From assembly GCF_025336485.1 (NCBI RefSeq), contig NZ_JAODAB010000012.1:1-64000 (forward strand): DNA of 64,000 bases. Direction: 5' to 3'. Of this stretch, positions 27,310 to 37,918 are shown piece after piece (within the stretch, counting starts at the first letter, position 1; every line of letters begins with the position of its first letter). The position numbers were made by a program, and so were the translations under genes. This DNA is from Pseudomonas citri (GTDB lineage Bacteria; Pseudomonadota; Gammaproteobacteria; Pseudomonadales; Pseudomonadaceae). A model generated the notes under the pieces. The model was not told where the DNA came from and made no database searches. It was given only the letters and a program-made list of their open reading frames with translations.

Positions 27310-27603
27310 ATGCAGGTAGATAGTTTTTTCGAATGGCTCGGCCAGGCACTCGGTTCGGTGATCCGCTTCATCGTCGACCTGCTCAGCGGCCTGTTCAACA
27401 CCCTGGCCAATGCCGGCGGCAACTTCATCGACGGCCTGTCGCGCACCTTGGGCATGGACACGTCGATCATCAGCATCGTCACGCTGATCCTCGGGCTCAT
27501 GCTGCTGTACTCGGCCATCCGCGCGTTCATGCGGGCGTCGATCGTCATGGGGATTATCTGGCTGGTGCTGGGGTTGTGGTTGTTGAGTTGGATTATTCAC
27601 TGA
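27310..27603 (+). CDS. Small membrane protein, unknown function
   Basis: The 97-residue product has an amphipathic start (MQVDSFFEWLGQALGSVIRF), a second hydrophobic stretch, and a strong transmembrane hairpin near residues 57-96 (ISIVTLILGLMLLYSAI, then VMGIIWLVLGLWLLSWII). An AGGA-type site precedes the ATG. I do not know the family. It ends 26 bases before the MATE gene and is probably co-transcribed with it. Confidence 0.65.
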   Translation: MQVDSFFEWLGQALGSVIRFIVDLLSGLFNTLANAGGNFIDGLSRTLGMDTSIISIVTLILGLMLLYSAIRAFMRASIVMGIIWLVLGLWLLSWIIH

Positions 27604-27629
27604 AGCGCTCCATCCAGGAGCCCCGCCGC

Positions 27630-28979
27630 ATGTCCAACCTGATCACCGCCTGGCGCGATCGCCTCACCCATCGCCGGGTCTGGGCACTGGCTGCCCCGAT
27701 GATTCTCTCGAACATTTCCGTGCCGCTGGTGGCGCTGGTGGACAGCACCGTCATCGGCCATTTGCCTCACGCCCATCAACTGGGCGCCGTGGCGGTCGGG
27801 GCCAGTTTGTATACGGTGCTGGCGTGGGCCATGGGTTTCCTGCGCATGGGCTCCACCGGGTTCGCCGCCCAGGCCGCCGGGCGAGGTGACGGGGCGGCGT
27901 TGCGGCAAGTGCTGTTGCAGGGTCTGCTCCTGGCGATGGGGTTGGCGGCGGTGCTCGGCGCAGTCGGCGTGCCGTTGAGCGACGTGGCGTTGCACCTCAT
28001 GCAGCCCTCCGCCGAACTCAACCAGTTGACCCGCGACTTTTTCCACACCCGGCTCTTCGGCTTGCCAGCGGCGCTGGCCAGCTACGCGCTGGTGGGCTGG
28101 TTCCTCGGTGCCCAGAATGCCCGGGCGCCGCTGGCGATCCTGCTGGTCACCAACCTGGTGAACATTGCCTTGAACCTGTGGTTCGTGATCGGCCTGGACT
28201 GGGGAGTGATCGGCTCGGCCCGGGCCTCGGTGGTCGCCGAATGGACCGGAGCCCTGGTGGGATTGGCCCTGGCCCGCAAAACGTTGCAGGCATGGCCCGG
28301 GCAGATTGCCTGGGCGGCCTTGGGCGCATGGCAGAACTGGCGCCCGCTGCTGGCGGTGAACCGCGACATTTTCATTCGCAGCCTGGCGCTGCAAGCGGTG
28401 TTTTTCCTGATTACCGTGCAAGGCGCGCGCCTGGGAGACGCGACCGTGGCCGCCAATGCCTTGCTGCTCAACGGCCTGCTGCTGACCGCCCACGCCCTCG
28501 ACGGCCTGGCCCACGCGGTCGAAGCGCTGTGCGGTCACGCCATCGGCGCTCGCGACCGTCAGGCCCTGCGCTGTTCCCTGGTGGTGGCCGGTGGCTGGTC
28601 GCTGATCGCCAGCGTCGGGTTCGCGCTGTTGTTCATGCTGGCCGGTCACCTGTTCGTCGAGCTGCAAACCAACATCGCCGATGTGCGTGACACCGCTTAC
28701 CACTACCTGCCGTACCTGGCAGCCCTGCCATTGATTGCGGTGTGGAGCTACCTGTTGGACGGCTTGTTCATCGGCGCCACCCGCGCCCGGGAAATGCGCA
28801 ACGGCATGCTGCTGGCCCTGCTGCTGGTAGCCCCCTTCGCCTGGGCGCTGCAAGGGTTGGGCAACCACGGACTGTGGCTCACCTTCCTGCTGTTCATGGC
28901 CCTGCGCAGCCTGACCCTTGGGGCCATCGCCTGGCGTTTGCAGCGCGGCGACCAGTGGCTCGGTGCGCACGCGCCATGA
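27630..28979 (+). CDS. MATE-family efflux transporter (DinF-like)
   Basis: This 449-residue 12-helix MATE pump has two matching halves. The first begins VWALAAPMILSNISVPLVALVDSTVIGHL, the typical N-terminal motif. DinF-branch traits include the ARAPLAILLVTNLVNIALNLWFV segment and ALDGLAHAVEALCGHAIG in the second half. These export cationic or other small molecules by ion antiport. The start at 27630 has AGGAG 9 bases upstream. Its stop lies 4 bases from the stop of the convergent DUF4123 gene. Confidence 0.88.
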   Translation: MSNLITAWRDRLTHRRVWALAAPMILSNISVPLVALVDSTVIGHLPHAHQLGAVAVGASLYTVLAWAMGFLRMGSTGFAAQAAGRGDGAALRQVLLQGLLLAMGLAAVLGAVGVPLSDVALHLMQPSAELNQLTRDFFHTRLFGLPAALASYALVGWFLGAQNARAPLAILLVTNLVNIALNLWFVIGLDWGVIGSARASVVAEWTGALVGLALARKTLQAWPGQIAWAALGAWQNWRPLLAVNRDIFIRSLALQAVFFLITVQGARLGDATVAANALLLNGLLLTAHALDGLAHAVEALCGHAIGARDRQALRCSLVVAGGWSLIASVGFALLFMLAGHLFVELQTNIADVRDTAYHYLPYLAALPLIAVWSYLLDGLFIGATRAREMRNGMLLALLLVAPFAWALQGLGNHGLWLTFLLFMALRSLTLGAIAWRLQRGDQWLGAHAP

Positions 28980-28983
28980 ACGT

Positions 28984-29781
28984 TCAACCTTGATCGCCCT
29001 GCCATAACCGCCGCAGGTGCTCGAGGTGTTCGCCTTGCGACGCGCCCTTGAATCCTGGCACCGGGCTAGCGTTGGGGTACTGCAGGCGTAGCCATAACCA
29101 GCCGTCGAGCACCGCCTGCTCGGTAAACCCCAACGCCAGCCCTTGCTGCAAGTAGTCCCAGAGCAATCGATAGTCACGACCAGTGGAACGTGCCCATTGC
29201 CAGGTGTGGCGCTCCAGCAGGCATTGCTGCAACCGCAGTTGCTGTCGGTCGCTGAGGCTGTGCTCGTTCTCCAGCGCCGGTACCGCCAGCCCCGGATTGG
29301 ACAGTTGCTGCCAACCCTGGCTGCCGGCCGCCCGGTCGCTCCAGGTGCCGCCGAACCAGCGCAGCAAGCTGATCGGGCCCAGCCAGCAACTGAGTTCCCC
29401 AGCATCGCAACCGTCGAAGAAATAGCTGGCGGTGTGCGGGTTGTAGTAATTCACCAAGGCCCGGTGATGTGGGCCAAGCGTCACCGTGAGCATGCGTCGA
29501 AGGTGCGCCAGCAGTTGCCCGACGGGCGCCGCGCTCCCGAGCAGCAACCCCGGCCAGGCAGCGGCATCCAGGTGACACAGGCTCGCCAGCGCCGGCGCTG
29601 GCCGAAGGTCCACCAGTAGCGGACCGTGGGCCCTCAACCCGTGCCACTCGGTACCCTCGAACAGGGCAAAGCGCGGGGCCTGGGCAAATTGCTCCTGCAA
29701 CCGTCGCGCCGCTGTCGGCGCACCGGGTACGTCGAGCAGCAACCATTGAGGCGTGGGCCCTGGCACGACCGCCCCGCTCAT
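28984..29781 (-). CDS. DUF4123 T6SS effector adaptor (Tap/TEC-like)
   Basis: The product is 265 residues. The DUF4123 domain (about 10-130) is seen in PQWLLLDVPGAP, FEGTEWHGLRAHGPLLVDL and the HHRALVNYYNP segment. The C-terminal part holds helical repeats (LQQCLLERHTWQWARS). DUF4123 proteins load a specific effector onto VgrG for type VI secretion. The start overlaps the vgrG stop (ATGA), so the two are coupled. Normally the effector gene follows, but here the next gene is the unrelated convergent MATE gene, so the cognate effector is missing or elsewhere. Confidence 0.82.
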   Translation of the reverse strand: MSGAVVPGPTPQWLLLDVPGAPTAARRLQEQFAQAPRFALFEGTEWHGLRAHGPLLVDLRPAPALASLCHLDAAAWPGLLLGSAAPVGQLLAHLRRMLTVTLGPHHRALVNYYNPHTASYFFDGCDAGELSCWLGPISLLRWFGGTWSDRAAGSQGWQQLSNPGLAVPALENEHSLSDRQQLRLQQCLLERHTWQWARSTGRDYRLLWDYLQQGLALGFTEQAVLDGWLWLRLQYPNASPVPGFKGASQGEHLEHLRRLWQGDQG

Positions 29782-31082
29782 GGCGCACTGCCCGCGCCGT
29801 GTCGGGTGAGCAGGCGGCAGGTGCACACGGGTTGGGTACAGGGGCTGAAACGACCGCCTCCGGGGACCAGGCACAACAGGACCAGCGGTTCGCCCTGGCG
29901 GATCGCGGACAACAAGACCGGGTCGACCTCGTTGGCAAATGTCTCGCTGGAAATCGAGTCATCCACCTCCTCGGCAACGGCCGGCACGTCGAGGAAGGCA
30001 CTGATCACCGGACGATCCGGGTCGCCCTCGACAAAACTCACCAGCACCTCGGTGCCTTCATCGATGACCTCAGGCCCACCGCTGGACAGTCCGCGTGCCA
30101 GCGGCAGCCAACAGTGACCGGGACTGGCGCCTTCACCTTGGTAGGTCCAGTCGAACTGCACCGCCACATGCCCGGCCCTCGGTGCCGCCGGCTCCGGCAC
30201 CCTCACCACCCAGCCACGTTGCCGACTCGCCATGCGCGGCTTTGCCGGGACCTTGTCGGCAACGAAAAGGGCACCCGCAGGGATGGCCGAAAACCTGTTG
30301 CCGTACTCCCCGGCGTGGCCACGATGCTCGACCTTCGTCAACAACCAGCGCCGGTTCCAACCGGCGAAAGGATGGGCCGTCAGCGACAGCGTCCGGCCAC
30401 TGCGCAGATGCGCCAGGTCGCTATGCCCCTGGGCGAGCTGAGCGCCCGAGGCGGCGGTTCGCACACGAAAGGCCTGCACCCCGTTCCCCTGCCCCGGGCC
30501 CGTGGACAGCACCTCGCCAAGCGCTGGAAAATGCTCGACGCTGTCGGTGAAAACCACGCAGTGCCCACCCCGGGCGTGCTCGAAGTGAAAGTGAATGCCC
30601 GCCTCGGCACACACCCGGCGCAGGAACTGCAGGTCCGATTCCCGATACTGGGTACAAAAGTCCCGCGGCGGATAATCCCCCGTCAGGTCCAGGCACAGGT
30701 GGCGGCCACGGATGCCATGCTCCTTGAGCACCTGGCGGATGATCTGCGGCACCGAACGGGCGCTGAATACCCGCTGGCTGAAGCGCTGCGCCAGGCAGGC
30801 CAGCCTTGGCCCGATGCGCACCCGGCAGCCGGCGCCATGGCACGGCTGGACAAGCTCGTGAAGCTGCCCATGGATGCCCCGGCCCGAACCATCGAAGCTC
30901 AACCAGACGCTGCGGTACAACAGCCCCGACAGGTCCAGGGTCGCGTCGCGAATCAGCAGTTGCACTTCAAAAACGAACGGTTCGTCGATGGCTTCGCTAC
31001 CGGTGAAGGCCACGACGACAAAGGGCTCGGGCAGACCGGCTATCTGCAGACGAAAGGATGGCTCGCAGGCTGGATCGGACAT
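29778..31082 (-). CDS. Short VgrG/TssI-type T6SS spike protein
   Basis: The product is 434 residues, well below the 600-1000 usual for VgrG. The gp27-like part is complete: FVVVAFTGSEAIDEPFVFEV, CTQYRESDLQFLRRVCAEAG, FHFEHARGGHCVVF. The gp5 OB-fold follows (VQFDWTYQGEGASPGHCWLP, FVEGDPDRPVISAFLDVP). After that there is only a 65-residue tail with cysteines (PCTQPVCTC) and no beta-helix needle. It is followed by an overlapping DUF4123 adaptor. No other T6SS structural genes are in the window, so it is an orphan vgrG island. Confidence 0.83.
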   Translation of the reverse strand: MSDPACEPSFRLQIAGLPEPFVVVAFTGSEAIDEPFVFEVQLLIRDATLDLSGLLYRSVWLSFDGSGRGIHGQLHELVQPCHGAGCRVRIGPRLACLAQRFSQRVFSARSVPQIIRQVLKEHGIRGRHLCLDLTGDYPPRDFCTQYRESDLQFLRRVCAEAGIHFHFEHARGGHCVVFTDSVEHFPALGEVLSTGPGQGNGVQAFRVRTAASGAQLAQGHSDLAHLRSGRTLSLTAHPFAGWNRRWLLTKVEHRGHAGEYGNRFSAIPAGALFVADKVPAKPRMASRQRGWVVRVPEPAAPRAGHVAVQFDWTYQGEGASPGHCWLPLARGLSSGGPEVIDEGTEVLVSFVEGDPDRPVISAFLDVPAVAEEVDDSISSETFANEVDPVLLSAIRQGEPLVLLCLVPGGGRFSPCTQPVCTCRLLTRHGAGSAP

Positions 31083-31332
31083 CGGCGTTGCTCTACAGGA
31101 GGGGCGGTCGGGGATTCTCGCCGAGAGCCATGGCCGAGTAGAGGGTCGAAGTACAAGTTCGGAAAGGGACTACATGATTTAAGGACGCTGCCGGTTAAAT
31201 GGGCTGCGTTGCCGAAAAAACGGCCGATATAAATAAAAGCGCCCTTCAAGACTATCGGAAGAAGCCTGCAACTTGCGCAGTCGTTTCTGACAGATCCAGA
31301 GGGCAACGCGAATTGTTGGGAAGACGGACACA

Positions 31333-31419
31333 GTGGCGAGGGCGCTTGCTCCCGCAGGGCGGCGAAACAGCCTGTTGGTGAGTGCCGCGCACTCAAGCGG
31401 GAGCAAGCTCCCTCGCCAC
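31333..31419. repeat. REPIN (inverted REP doublet)
   Basis: GTGGCGAGGGCGCTTGCTCC and CGC (31333-31355) is matched 22 of 23 by its inverted partner at 31397-31419. The 41-base space between them is unrelated. This is the REP doublet layout mobilised by RAYT transposases in pseudomonads. Confidence 0.85.
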
Positions 31420-31439
31420 GGAACTCATGCAGCCTCAAA

Positions 31440-31461
31440 TGCCCCCTGGTTGCAGGGGGCA
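31440..31461. terminator. Terminator hairpin after speA
   Basis: TGCCCCCTG-GTTG-CAGGGGGCA is a 9-base-pair hairpin lying 10 bases past the speA stop codon on the minus strand. Confidence 0.75.
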
Positions 31462-31470
31462 CCGGGTTCA

Positions 31471-33384
<1,914 letters not shown>

Positions 33385-33516
33385 CGAAGTCCCCTATAAA
33401 AAAGAAGTCAGAAACTCACCATCCCGTCGGAGGCTGGCGCAGTCTAGAGAGTGAAAATGACGAATTGTCTGTCAGCAAGGTAGACCCTGCCCCCAGCGAT
33501 GAGTTTAGAAACCCGT

Positions 33517-33888
33517 TCAGCCGCCGGATTTCTTCGCCTTGAAACCGTGCCTGACCAATTCGGCCAGCAGCAGTTCGACGTGATCGCCCTGGATCTCGAT
33601 GATGCCGTCCTTCAGCGCGCCACCGGTGCCACAGCGTTTTTTCAACGTCGTGGCCAACTCCTTGAGCGCGTCTTCGGCCAACGGCACGCCGGTGATCGTG
33701 GTCACCGTCTTGCCGCCACGCCCCTTGCTTTCACGGCGCACGCGGGCGATGCCATCTCCGGCGGGGATGACGGTTTGTTTGCAGATGCAGGCATCCACCG
33801 GTTGACGGCAACCAGGGCAATGACGACCGGCGTCGGTAGAAAATACCAGGCCGCCCAGGGCGGCAAAGGATGCGGCTTTTTTGGCCAC
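33517..33888 (-). CDS. SUI1/YciH-family translation factor
   Basis: This 123-residue protein of the SUI1 (eIF1) family has an N-terminal zinc-ribbon-like region with CPGCRQPVDACIC, then the SUI1 fold: VRRESKGRGGKTVTTITGV, LKKRCGTGGALKDGIIEIQGDH. Bacterial YciH proteins can influence start-codon choice and bind the ribosome. The start is GTG at 33888, supported by a GAGG site 7 bases upstream; a TTG at 33894 lies too close. It looks intact. Confidence 0.87.
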   Translation of the reverse strand: MAKKAASFAALGGLVFSTDAGRHCPGCRQPVDACICKQTVIPAGDGIARVRRESKGRGGKTVTTITGVPLAEDALKELATTLKKRCGTGGALKDGIIEIQGDHVELLLAELVRHGFKAKKSGG

Positions 33889-33973
33889 CGGCAATCCTCT
33901 TGGGAGGACAAAGACTGGTCGGGGTGCAAAGAGCCTCGACCGCGAAACCCCACTCAGGCAGGGGCAGCGCTAC

Positions 33974-33994
33974 TGGACCGCAGACGTCGGTCCA
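33974..33994. terminator. Hairpin after the nudix gene
   Basis: TGGACCG-CAGACGT-CGGTCCA forms a 7-base-pair stem in the gap between the nudix and sui1 genes. It probably ends the DUF2333-nudix transcript on the minus strand, though no clear T-run follows. Confidence 0.5.
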
Positions 33995-34057
33995 GCTTGA
34001 AAAGGCGCGCAGTGTAACGGCAAACCATCGACTTGCTAAGAGCCAATCGACGTCAAT

Positions 34058-34615
34058 TTATAGCTTCTTTGCGACGTCGCCGCCATGAACCCGTAAATAG
34101 CGCTCGAGGGCCGCCAGAGAGTCCGGGCAATAAGGCTTGCGCTGGATTTCATCGAGCACCTGTTCGAGGGGCAGGAAACGCGCTTCGAGGACTTCTTCAG
34201 GTTGCAGGACCAGCGGGCCATCCCACACCGCCGAGAAGGCCGAGCACCACAGCCGACTGCCGGGGTCTTCGAAATAGAAATGGTCGTGGGCGGTCAGCTC
34301 CACACCGCTCACGCCCAACTCCTCCGCCAGCTCACGGGCAGCCGACTCGGCGTAGGTCTCGTCCGCCTGCACCATGCCACCCGCCGCCACGTCCCAGAAA
34401 CCGGGATAGATGGCCTTGCTCAGGGTTCGCCGGTGCACACACAGTTCCCCGGCCGAATTGAACAGCATGATGTAGCTGCCGCGTCCGATCAGGCCGCGCT
34501 CGCGCAGGTCCGCGCGCACCAGGCTGCCGAGCAGATTGTCGTGCTCATCGACCCAAGCGATCAGCTCGGCATCCGAGGCCGCTCGGTGAGCGACCTCCCG
34601 GGAACGCTCGTCCAT
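34058..34615 (-). CDS. NUDIX hydrolase, YfcD-like
   Basis: This 185-residue hydrolase has a complete Nudix box near residues 78-100: GGMVQADETYAESAARELAE then ELGV, fitting Gx5Ex7REUxEExGU. The N-terminal LIAWVDEHDNLLGSLVRADL and the YPGFWDVAAGG segment match the YfcD/IPP-isomerase-like branch. Substrate is unknown, probably a nucleoside diphosphate derivative. The ATG starts only 3 bases after the DUF2333 stop, so they form an operon. Confidence 0.88.
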   Translation of the reverse strand: MDERSREVAHRAASDAELIAWVDEHDNLLGSLVRADLRERGLIGRGSYIMLFNSAGELCVHRRTLSKAIYPGFWDVAAGGMVQADETYAESAARELAEELGVSGVELTAHDHFYFEDPGSRLWCSAFSAVWDGPLVLQPEEVLEARFLPLEQVLDEIQRKPYCPDSLAALERYLRVHGGDVAKKL

Positions 34616-34618
34616 GGA

Positions 34619-35686
34619 TCAACCCTGGTTCAGCAACTGCCGCAAATCGATCACTGCGGCGTTGGCCCGGGAAATGTAGTTGGCCATCACCAACGAGTGG
34701 TTCGCCAGGACGCCGAAGCCGCTGCCGTTGAGAATCATCGGGCTCCAGACCGCTTCCTGGGACGCTTCCAGTTCCCGAATGATCTGGCGCACGCTGACCG
34801 TGGCGTTCTTTTTCGCCAGCACATCGGCGAAATCCACCTCGATGGCACGCAGCAGATGCGACAGCGCCCAGGCCTGGCCGCGGGCTTCATAGAACACGTT
34901 GTCGATTTGCAGCCAAGGGGTCTCGACCACTTCTTCGTCCACCTGCGGCACCTGGCCCGGGGCCGGGACTTCGGTTTTCAGCGAGGTATTGAGCTTGACC
35001 CGGCCCACGCTGGCCGACAGACGCTGGGACAGCGACCCCAGGCGAGTGCCGACGTCGCCCAGCCAGTTATTCAGGTTATCGGCACGGGCATAGAACAGCG
35101 CGCTCTTCTGGTTCGGGTCGGACAGGCGCGCCTGATAACGGCTCAGGGAATTGATGCCTTCCTGGTACTCGGACTCACTGGAGGGCAGCACCCAGCTACG
35201 GTTGTCGAAGTTGAAACGCGGTTCGGCCTTGGCCAGGTCAGCGTCCTCGGCAGACTGGGACTGGGACCGGGCGAAGTCCTTGCGCAAGGCACGGCTCAGG
35301 TCGCGGACCTGCACCAGCACGCCATATTCCCAGCTCGGCATGTTGTCCATCCACAGGCCCGGCGGGAAACGGTCGTTGGAAATGTAGCCACCCGGCTTGG
35401 TCAGCAGCGTCCCGGCCACCGTCTTCAGGGTCTCGACCGTGGTGTAGCCCACCACCATTTGCCGGCCATCCTTCTCGGCCGCCGCCTGGGCATTGTGCTG
35501 GACCGGGAACAGCGCAGGCTCCTGGCTCCAGTACCAGCCGACAGCGATGGTCACCAGCAGATACAAGCCAATCAGCGTGCCCAATGCGCGGCTGAAAAAC
35601 AGCCCACCCAGGTAGCTGCGGGTGTCCGACTTCGGTTCGGCGGCACGTTCAGGCGCACTGCCCGCGCGGTTTTTCCAGTCCAGCAT
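34619..35686 (-). CDS. DUF2333 family membrane-anchored protein
   Basis: The product is 355 residues. One N-terminal transmembrane segment (LGTLIGLYLLVTIAVGWYW, residues about 35-53) is followed by a large periplasmic helical domain containing YISNDRFPPGLWMDNMPSWE and RFNFDNRSWVLPSSESEY, the DUF2333 signature. Function is unknown; the family is conserved next to speA in pseudomonads as I recall. A MITE-like element ends about 47 bases upstream of its start, so expression may depend on that element or a promoter within it. Confidence 0.85.
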   Translation of the reverse strand: MLDWKNRAGSAPERAAEPKSDTRSYLGGLFFSRALGTLIGLYLLVTIAVGWYWSQEPALFPVQHNAQAAAEKDGRQMVVGYTTVETLKTVAGTLLTKPGGYISNDRFPPGLWMDNMPSWEYGVLVQVRDLSRALRKDFARSQSQSAEDADLAKAEPRFNFDNRSWVLPSSESEYQEGINSLSRYQARLSDPNQKSALFYARADNLNNWLGDVGTRLGSLSQRLSASVGRVKLNTSLKTEVPAPGQVPQVDEEVVETPWLQIDNVFYEARGQAWALSHLLRAIEVDFADVLAKKNATVSVRQIIRELEASQEAVWSPMILNGSGFGVLANHSLVMANYISRANAAVIDLRQLLNQG

Positions 35687-35732
35687 GGCGATTTCCCTTC
35701 AATCACTTGAGTTCACGATTCGACCATAACCC

Positions 35733-35892
35733 TACGCTTTAGTACGAAAAGTCGCCGAGCGGCGATCAGGCAAGGCGAAAACAGGCGAGGAACGGCCGGG
35801 GTCGCGCCCGACTGTACTGGAGTACATGAGCATTCCGAGCCTGTTTTCAACGCAGCATGATCGCCGCGCAGGCACTTTCCGTACAAAGCCTA
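35733..35892. mobile_element. MITE-like palindromic element, copy 3
   Basis: This 160-base copy is longer because of about 16 extra bases (near GGCCGGGGTCGCGCCCGAC) inside the right-hand half of the palindrome. Terminal repeats are TA-GCTTT-GTACG-AAAG like, flanked by TA. The core GGCAAGGCGAAAACAGGCGA and TGTACTGGAGTACA are the same as copy 2. It lies between the divergent DUF2333 and diguanylate cyclase genes. Confidence 0.83.
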
Positions 35893-36115
35893 CGCCATCG
35901 TGCCTGATTTGAAACGCAATAATACGGCGCCAATCATGCCGGCCGCGACAGGCCAATCGAACACTCACTATAAAGGAAGCGTCGCCATCGGCCTACGAGA
36001 CTGACCGGTCACAAACTGAATAGCACGACTGTGCAGATTATTGACGTACGACACTGGTGGACATGAAAAGAGGTGCTAGCATAGAGCCACCAGTCGACTT
36101 CAGAATGCACCTGAT

Positions 36116-36183
36116 GGCCTGTACGGTTAATTCAAGCATTCAAATGGCGCCGAAGTTGAGTGCTTGAATTAGCCACACAGGCC
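36116..36183 (+). promoter_or_regulatory. Long inverted repeat in the gcbA leader
   Basis: Two 28-base arms (36116-36143 and 36156-36183) match at 24 positions around a 12-base loop. The inner 15 bases are AATTCAAGCATTCAA and TTGAGTGCTTGAATT. It ends 19 bases before the ATG at 36203. If transcribed, it would form a long stem next to the ribosome site. An operator or a translational control element is possible; neither is proven. Confidence 0.6.
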
Positions 36184-36202
36184 ACTAACTAGTAGTCAGG
36201 AT

Positions 36203-37867
36203 ATGACCGAGCCAGAAGACCCCAGCCGTGAGCGCCTCAAGCACCACTTTGCCCAGCGGGTAATTCATCAGGCTCGCCAGATCCTGGAGATATGGCAACG
36301 CCTGCAACGCAGCGAGTGGTCGAGCACCGATCTGTCGGAACTCAGCGAAGCCAATCTGCGCCTGCTGCGCTTCGCCGAGCGCTTCGAACAGCCGGAACAC
36401 TCCCAGCTTGCCCAGGGCATCAGCCAGTCACTGCAAGCGGTGGACGCCAATCGCGGGCGCCTGAGCAGCCACCTGATCACCGAAATCAATCGCCTGATGC
36501 AGCGCCTGTCGCGCACCGGCCTGCGCCATGGCGACCAGCTCGAACAAACCTTCCTGCCACCGCTGCGCAAACCTGTTTATGTGCTGCTGCAAGACCATGA
36601 CCGCGCCGAGCGCTTGGCCAAGCAACTGGAATTTTTCGGCCTCAGTGCCCAGGCACTGGACAGCGTGGCGGCTTTCCGGTCATCGATGGTCGAGCGCTTG
36701 CCGGCGGCGATTGTCATGGACGTGGACTTCAGCGGCCCCGGCATCGGCCTGAAGCTGGCCGCCGAAGCCCAACAGGGCCTGGACCAGCCTTTGCCGCTGC
36801 TGTTCTTCAGCCTGCTGGAAACCGACACCCCGACACGCCTGGCCGCCGTGCGCGCCGGTGGCCAGGAATTCCTCACCGGCACCCTCGAGGCTTCAAGCCT
36901 GTTGGAAAAAATCGAGGTGCTGACCTGCGTCGCCCAGTACGACCCCTACAAAGTGCTGATCATCGACGATTCCCGCGCCCAGGCCTTGCACACCGAGCGC
37001 CTGCTCAACAGCGCCGGCATCGTCACCCGCACGCTGATCGAGCCAATCCAGGCCATGGCCGAGCTGGCGGATTTCCAGCCTGACCTGATCATCCTGGACA
37101 TGTACATGCCGGCTTGCACCGGCACGGAACTGGCCAAGGTGATCCGCCACAATGACCGCTACGTCAGCGTACCGATCATTTACCTGTCCGCCGAAGACGA
37201 CCTGGACAAGCAGCTCGACGCCATGAGCGAAGGTGGCGACGACTTCCTGACCAAGCCGATCAAGCCCCGGCACCTGATCACCACCGTGCGCAACCGCGCG
37301 GCGCGGGCCCGCAACCTCAAGGCGCGCATGGTGCGTGACAGCCTCACCGGACTGTACAACCACACCCATATCCTGCAACTGCTTGAAGATTGCGGTTTCC
37401 GTGCCCGTCGAGAAGGCAAGCCGCTGAGCTTCGCGATGCTGGACATCGACCATTTCAAGCGGGTCAACGACAGCCATGGCCATCCCATGGGCGACCGGGT
37501 GATCAAGAGCCTGGCGCTGTTTCTCAAGCAGCGGCTGCGCAAGACCGACTTCATCGGCCGCTACGGCGGCGAAGAGTTCGCCATCGTGATGCCCGATACT
37601 GACATCGAAGCCGCCTGCAAGGTGCTGGACGAAATCCGCCAGCGCTTCGCCGAGATCCATTACCCGGCCCAGCCCCATGACCTGTGGTGCACCTTCAGCG
37701 CGGGCGTGGTGCAGATGAGTGAAGAGTCCGACAGCCTGATGATGGCCAGCCAGGCCGACGAGGCGCTGTATCGCGCCAAGCACGCCGGACGCAACCGGGT
37801 GCAAAGCGCGCGACAGCAAAGTGCCACTTTTTCATCGAATTCCACCGATTCGGTCATAAACATGTAA
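36203..37867 (+). CDS. gcbA: Response regulator diguanylate cyclase (GcbA-like)
   Basis: The product is 554 residues. A helical N-terminus (1-120) is followed by a degenerate receiver (about 125-240, with IVMDVDF), a full receiver (about 250-365) with phospho-acceptor Asp299 in ILDMYMP, and a GGDEF domain from about 375. The active motif GGEEF is at 455-459 and an inhibitory-site RxxD (RKTD, 446-449) lies 5 residues before it, so it should make c-di-GMP with product feedback. The layout and place match GcbA (PA4843), which promotes early biofilm formation. The ribosome site AGGA is only 1 base from the ATG, unusually close, beside a long hairpin. Confidence 0.87.
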   Translation: MTEPEDPSRERLKHHFAQRVIHQARQILEIWQRLQRSEWSSTDLSELSEANLRLLRFAERFEQPEHSQLAQGISQSLQAVDANRGRLSSHLITEINRLMQRLSRTGLRHGDQLEQTFLPPLRKPVYVLLQDHDRAERLAKQLEFFGLSAQALDSVAAFRSSMVERLPAAIVMDVDFSGPGIGLKLAAEAQQGLDQPLPLLFFSLLETDTPTRLAAVRAGGQEFLTGTLEASSLLEKIEVLTCVAQYDPYKVLIIDDSRAQALHTERLLNSAGIVTRTLIEPIQAMAELADFQPDLIILDMYMPACTGTELAKVIRHNDRYVSVPIIYLSAEDDLDKQLDAMSEGGDDFLTKPIKPRHLITTVRNRAARARNLKARMVRDSLTGLYNHTHILQLLEDCGFRARREGKPLSFAMLDIDHFKRVNDSHGHPMGDRVIKSLALFLKQRLRKTDFIGRYGGEEFAIVMPDTDIEAACKVLDEIRQRFAEIHYPAQPHDLWCTFSAGVVQMSEESDSLMMASQADEALYRAKHAGRNRVQSARQQSATFSSNSTDSVINM

Positions 37868-37918
37868 TGCAAACGCAATAAATTCAGGCGCTTACGATAC
37901 TGCCCCGGTAGGCCCACG

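Larger units (their letters stand above)
31083..31470. other. 388-base gap: vgrG promoter region, REPIN and speA terminator
   Basis: No gene is seen. It contains an AT-rich stretch near 31220-31245 (GATATAAATAAAAG) that may serve the vgrG promoter, a REP doublet at 31333-31419 and the speA terminator hairpin at 31440-31461. Confidence 0.6.

Noticed and set aside
27597..29405. A 602-codon open frame on the minus strand
   Set aside because: It overlaps the MATE gene and the end of the adaptor gene; it is low complexity in Gln/Gly/His and has no homology features.
29778..31082. VgrG treated as a truncated pseudogene
   Set aside because: The gp27 and OB parts are intact, the frame is clean and the adaptor gene is translationally coupled, so a naturally short spike is more likely than decay.
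31333..31419. Possible CRISPR-like repeat
   Set aside because: Only two copies, inverted rather than direct; this is a REP doublet.
36040..36090. Sigma-54 promoter before gcbA
   Set aside because: GG and GC elements near 36057-36079 do not have the required 10-base spacing or consensus.
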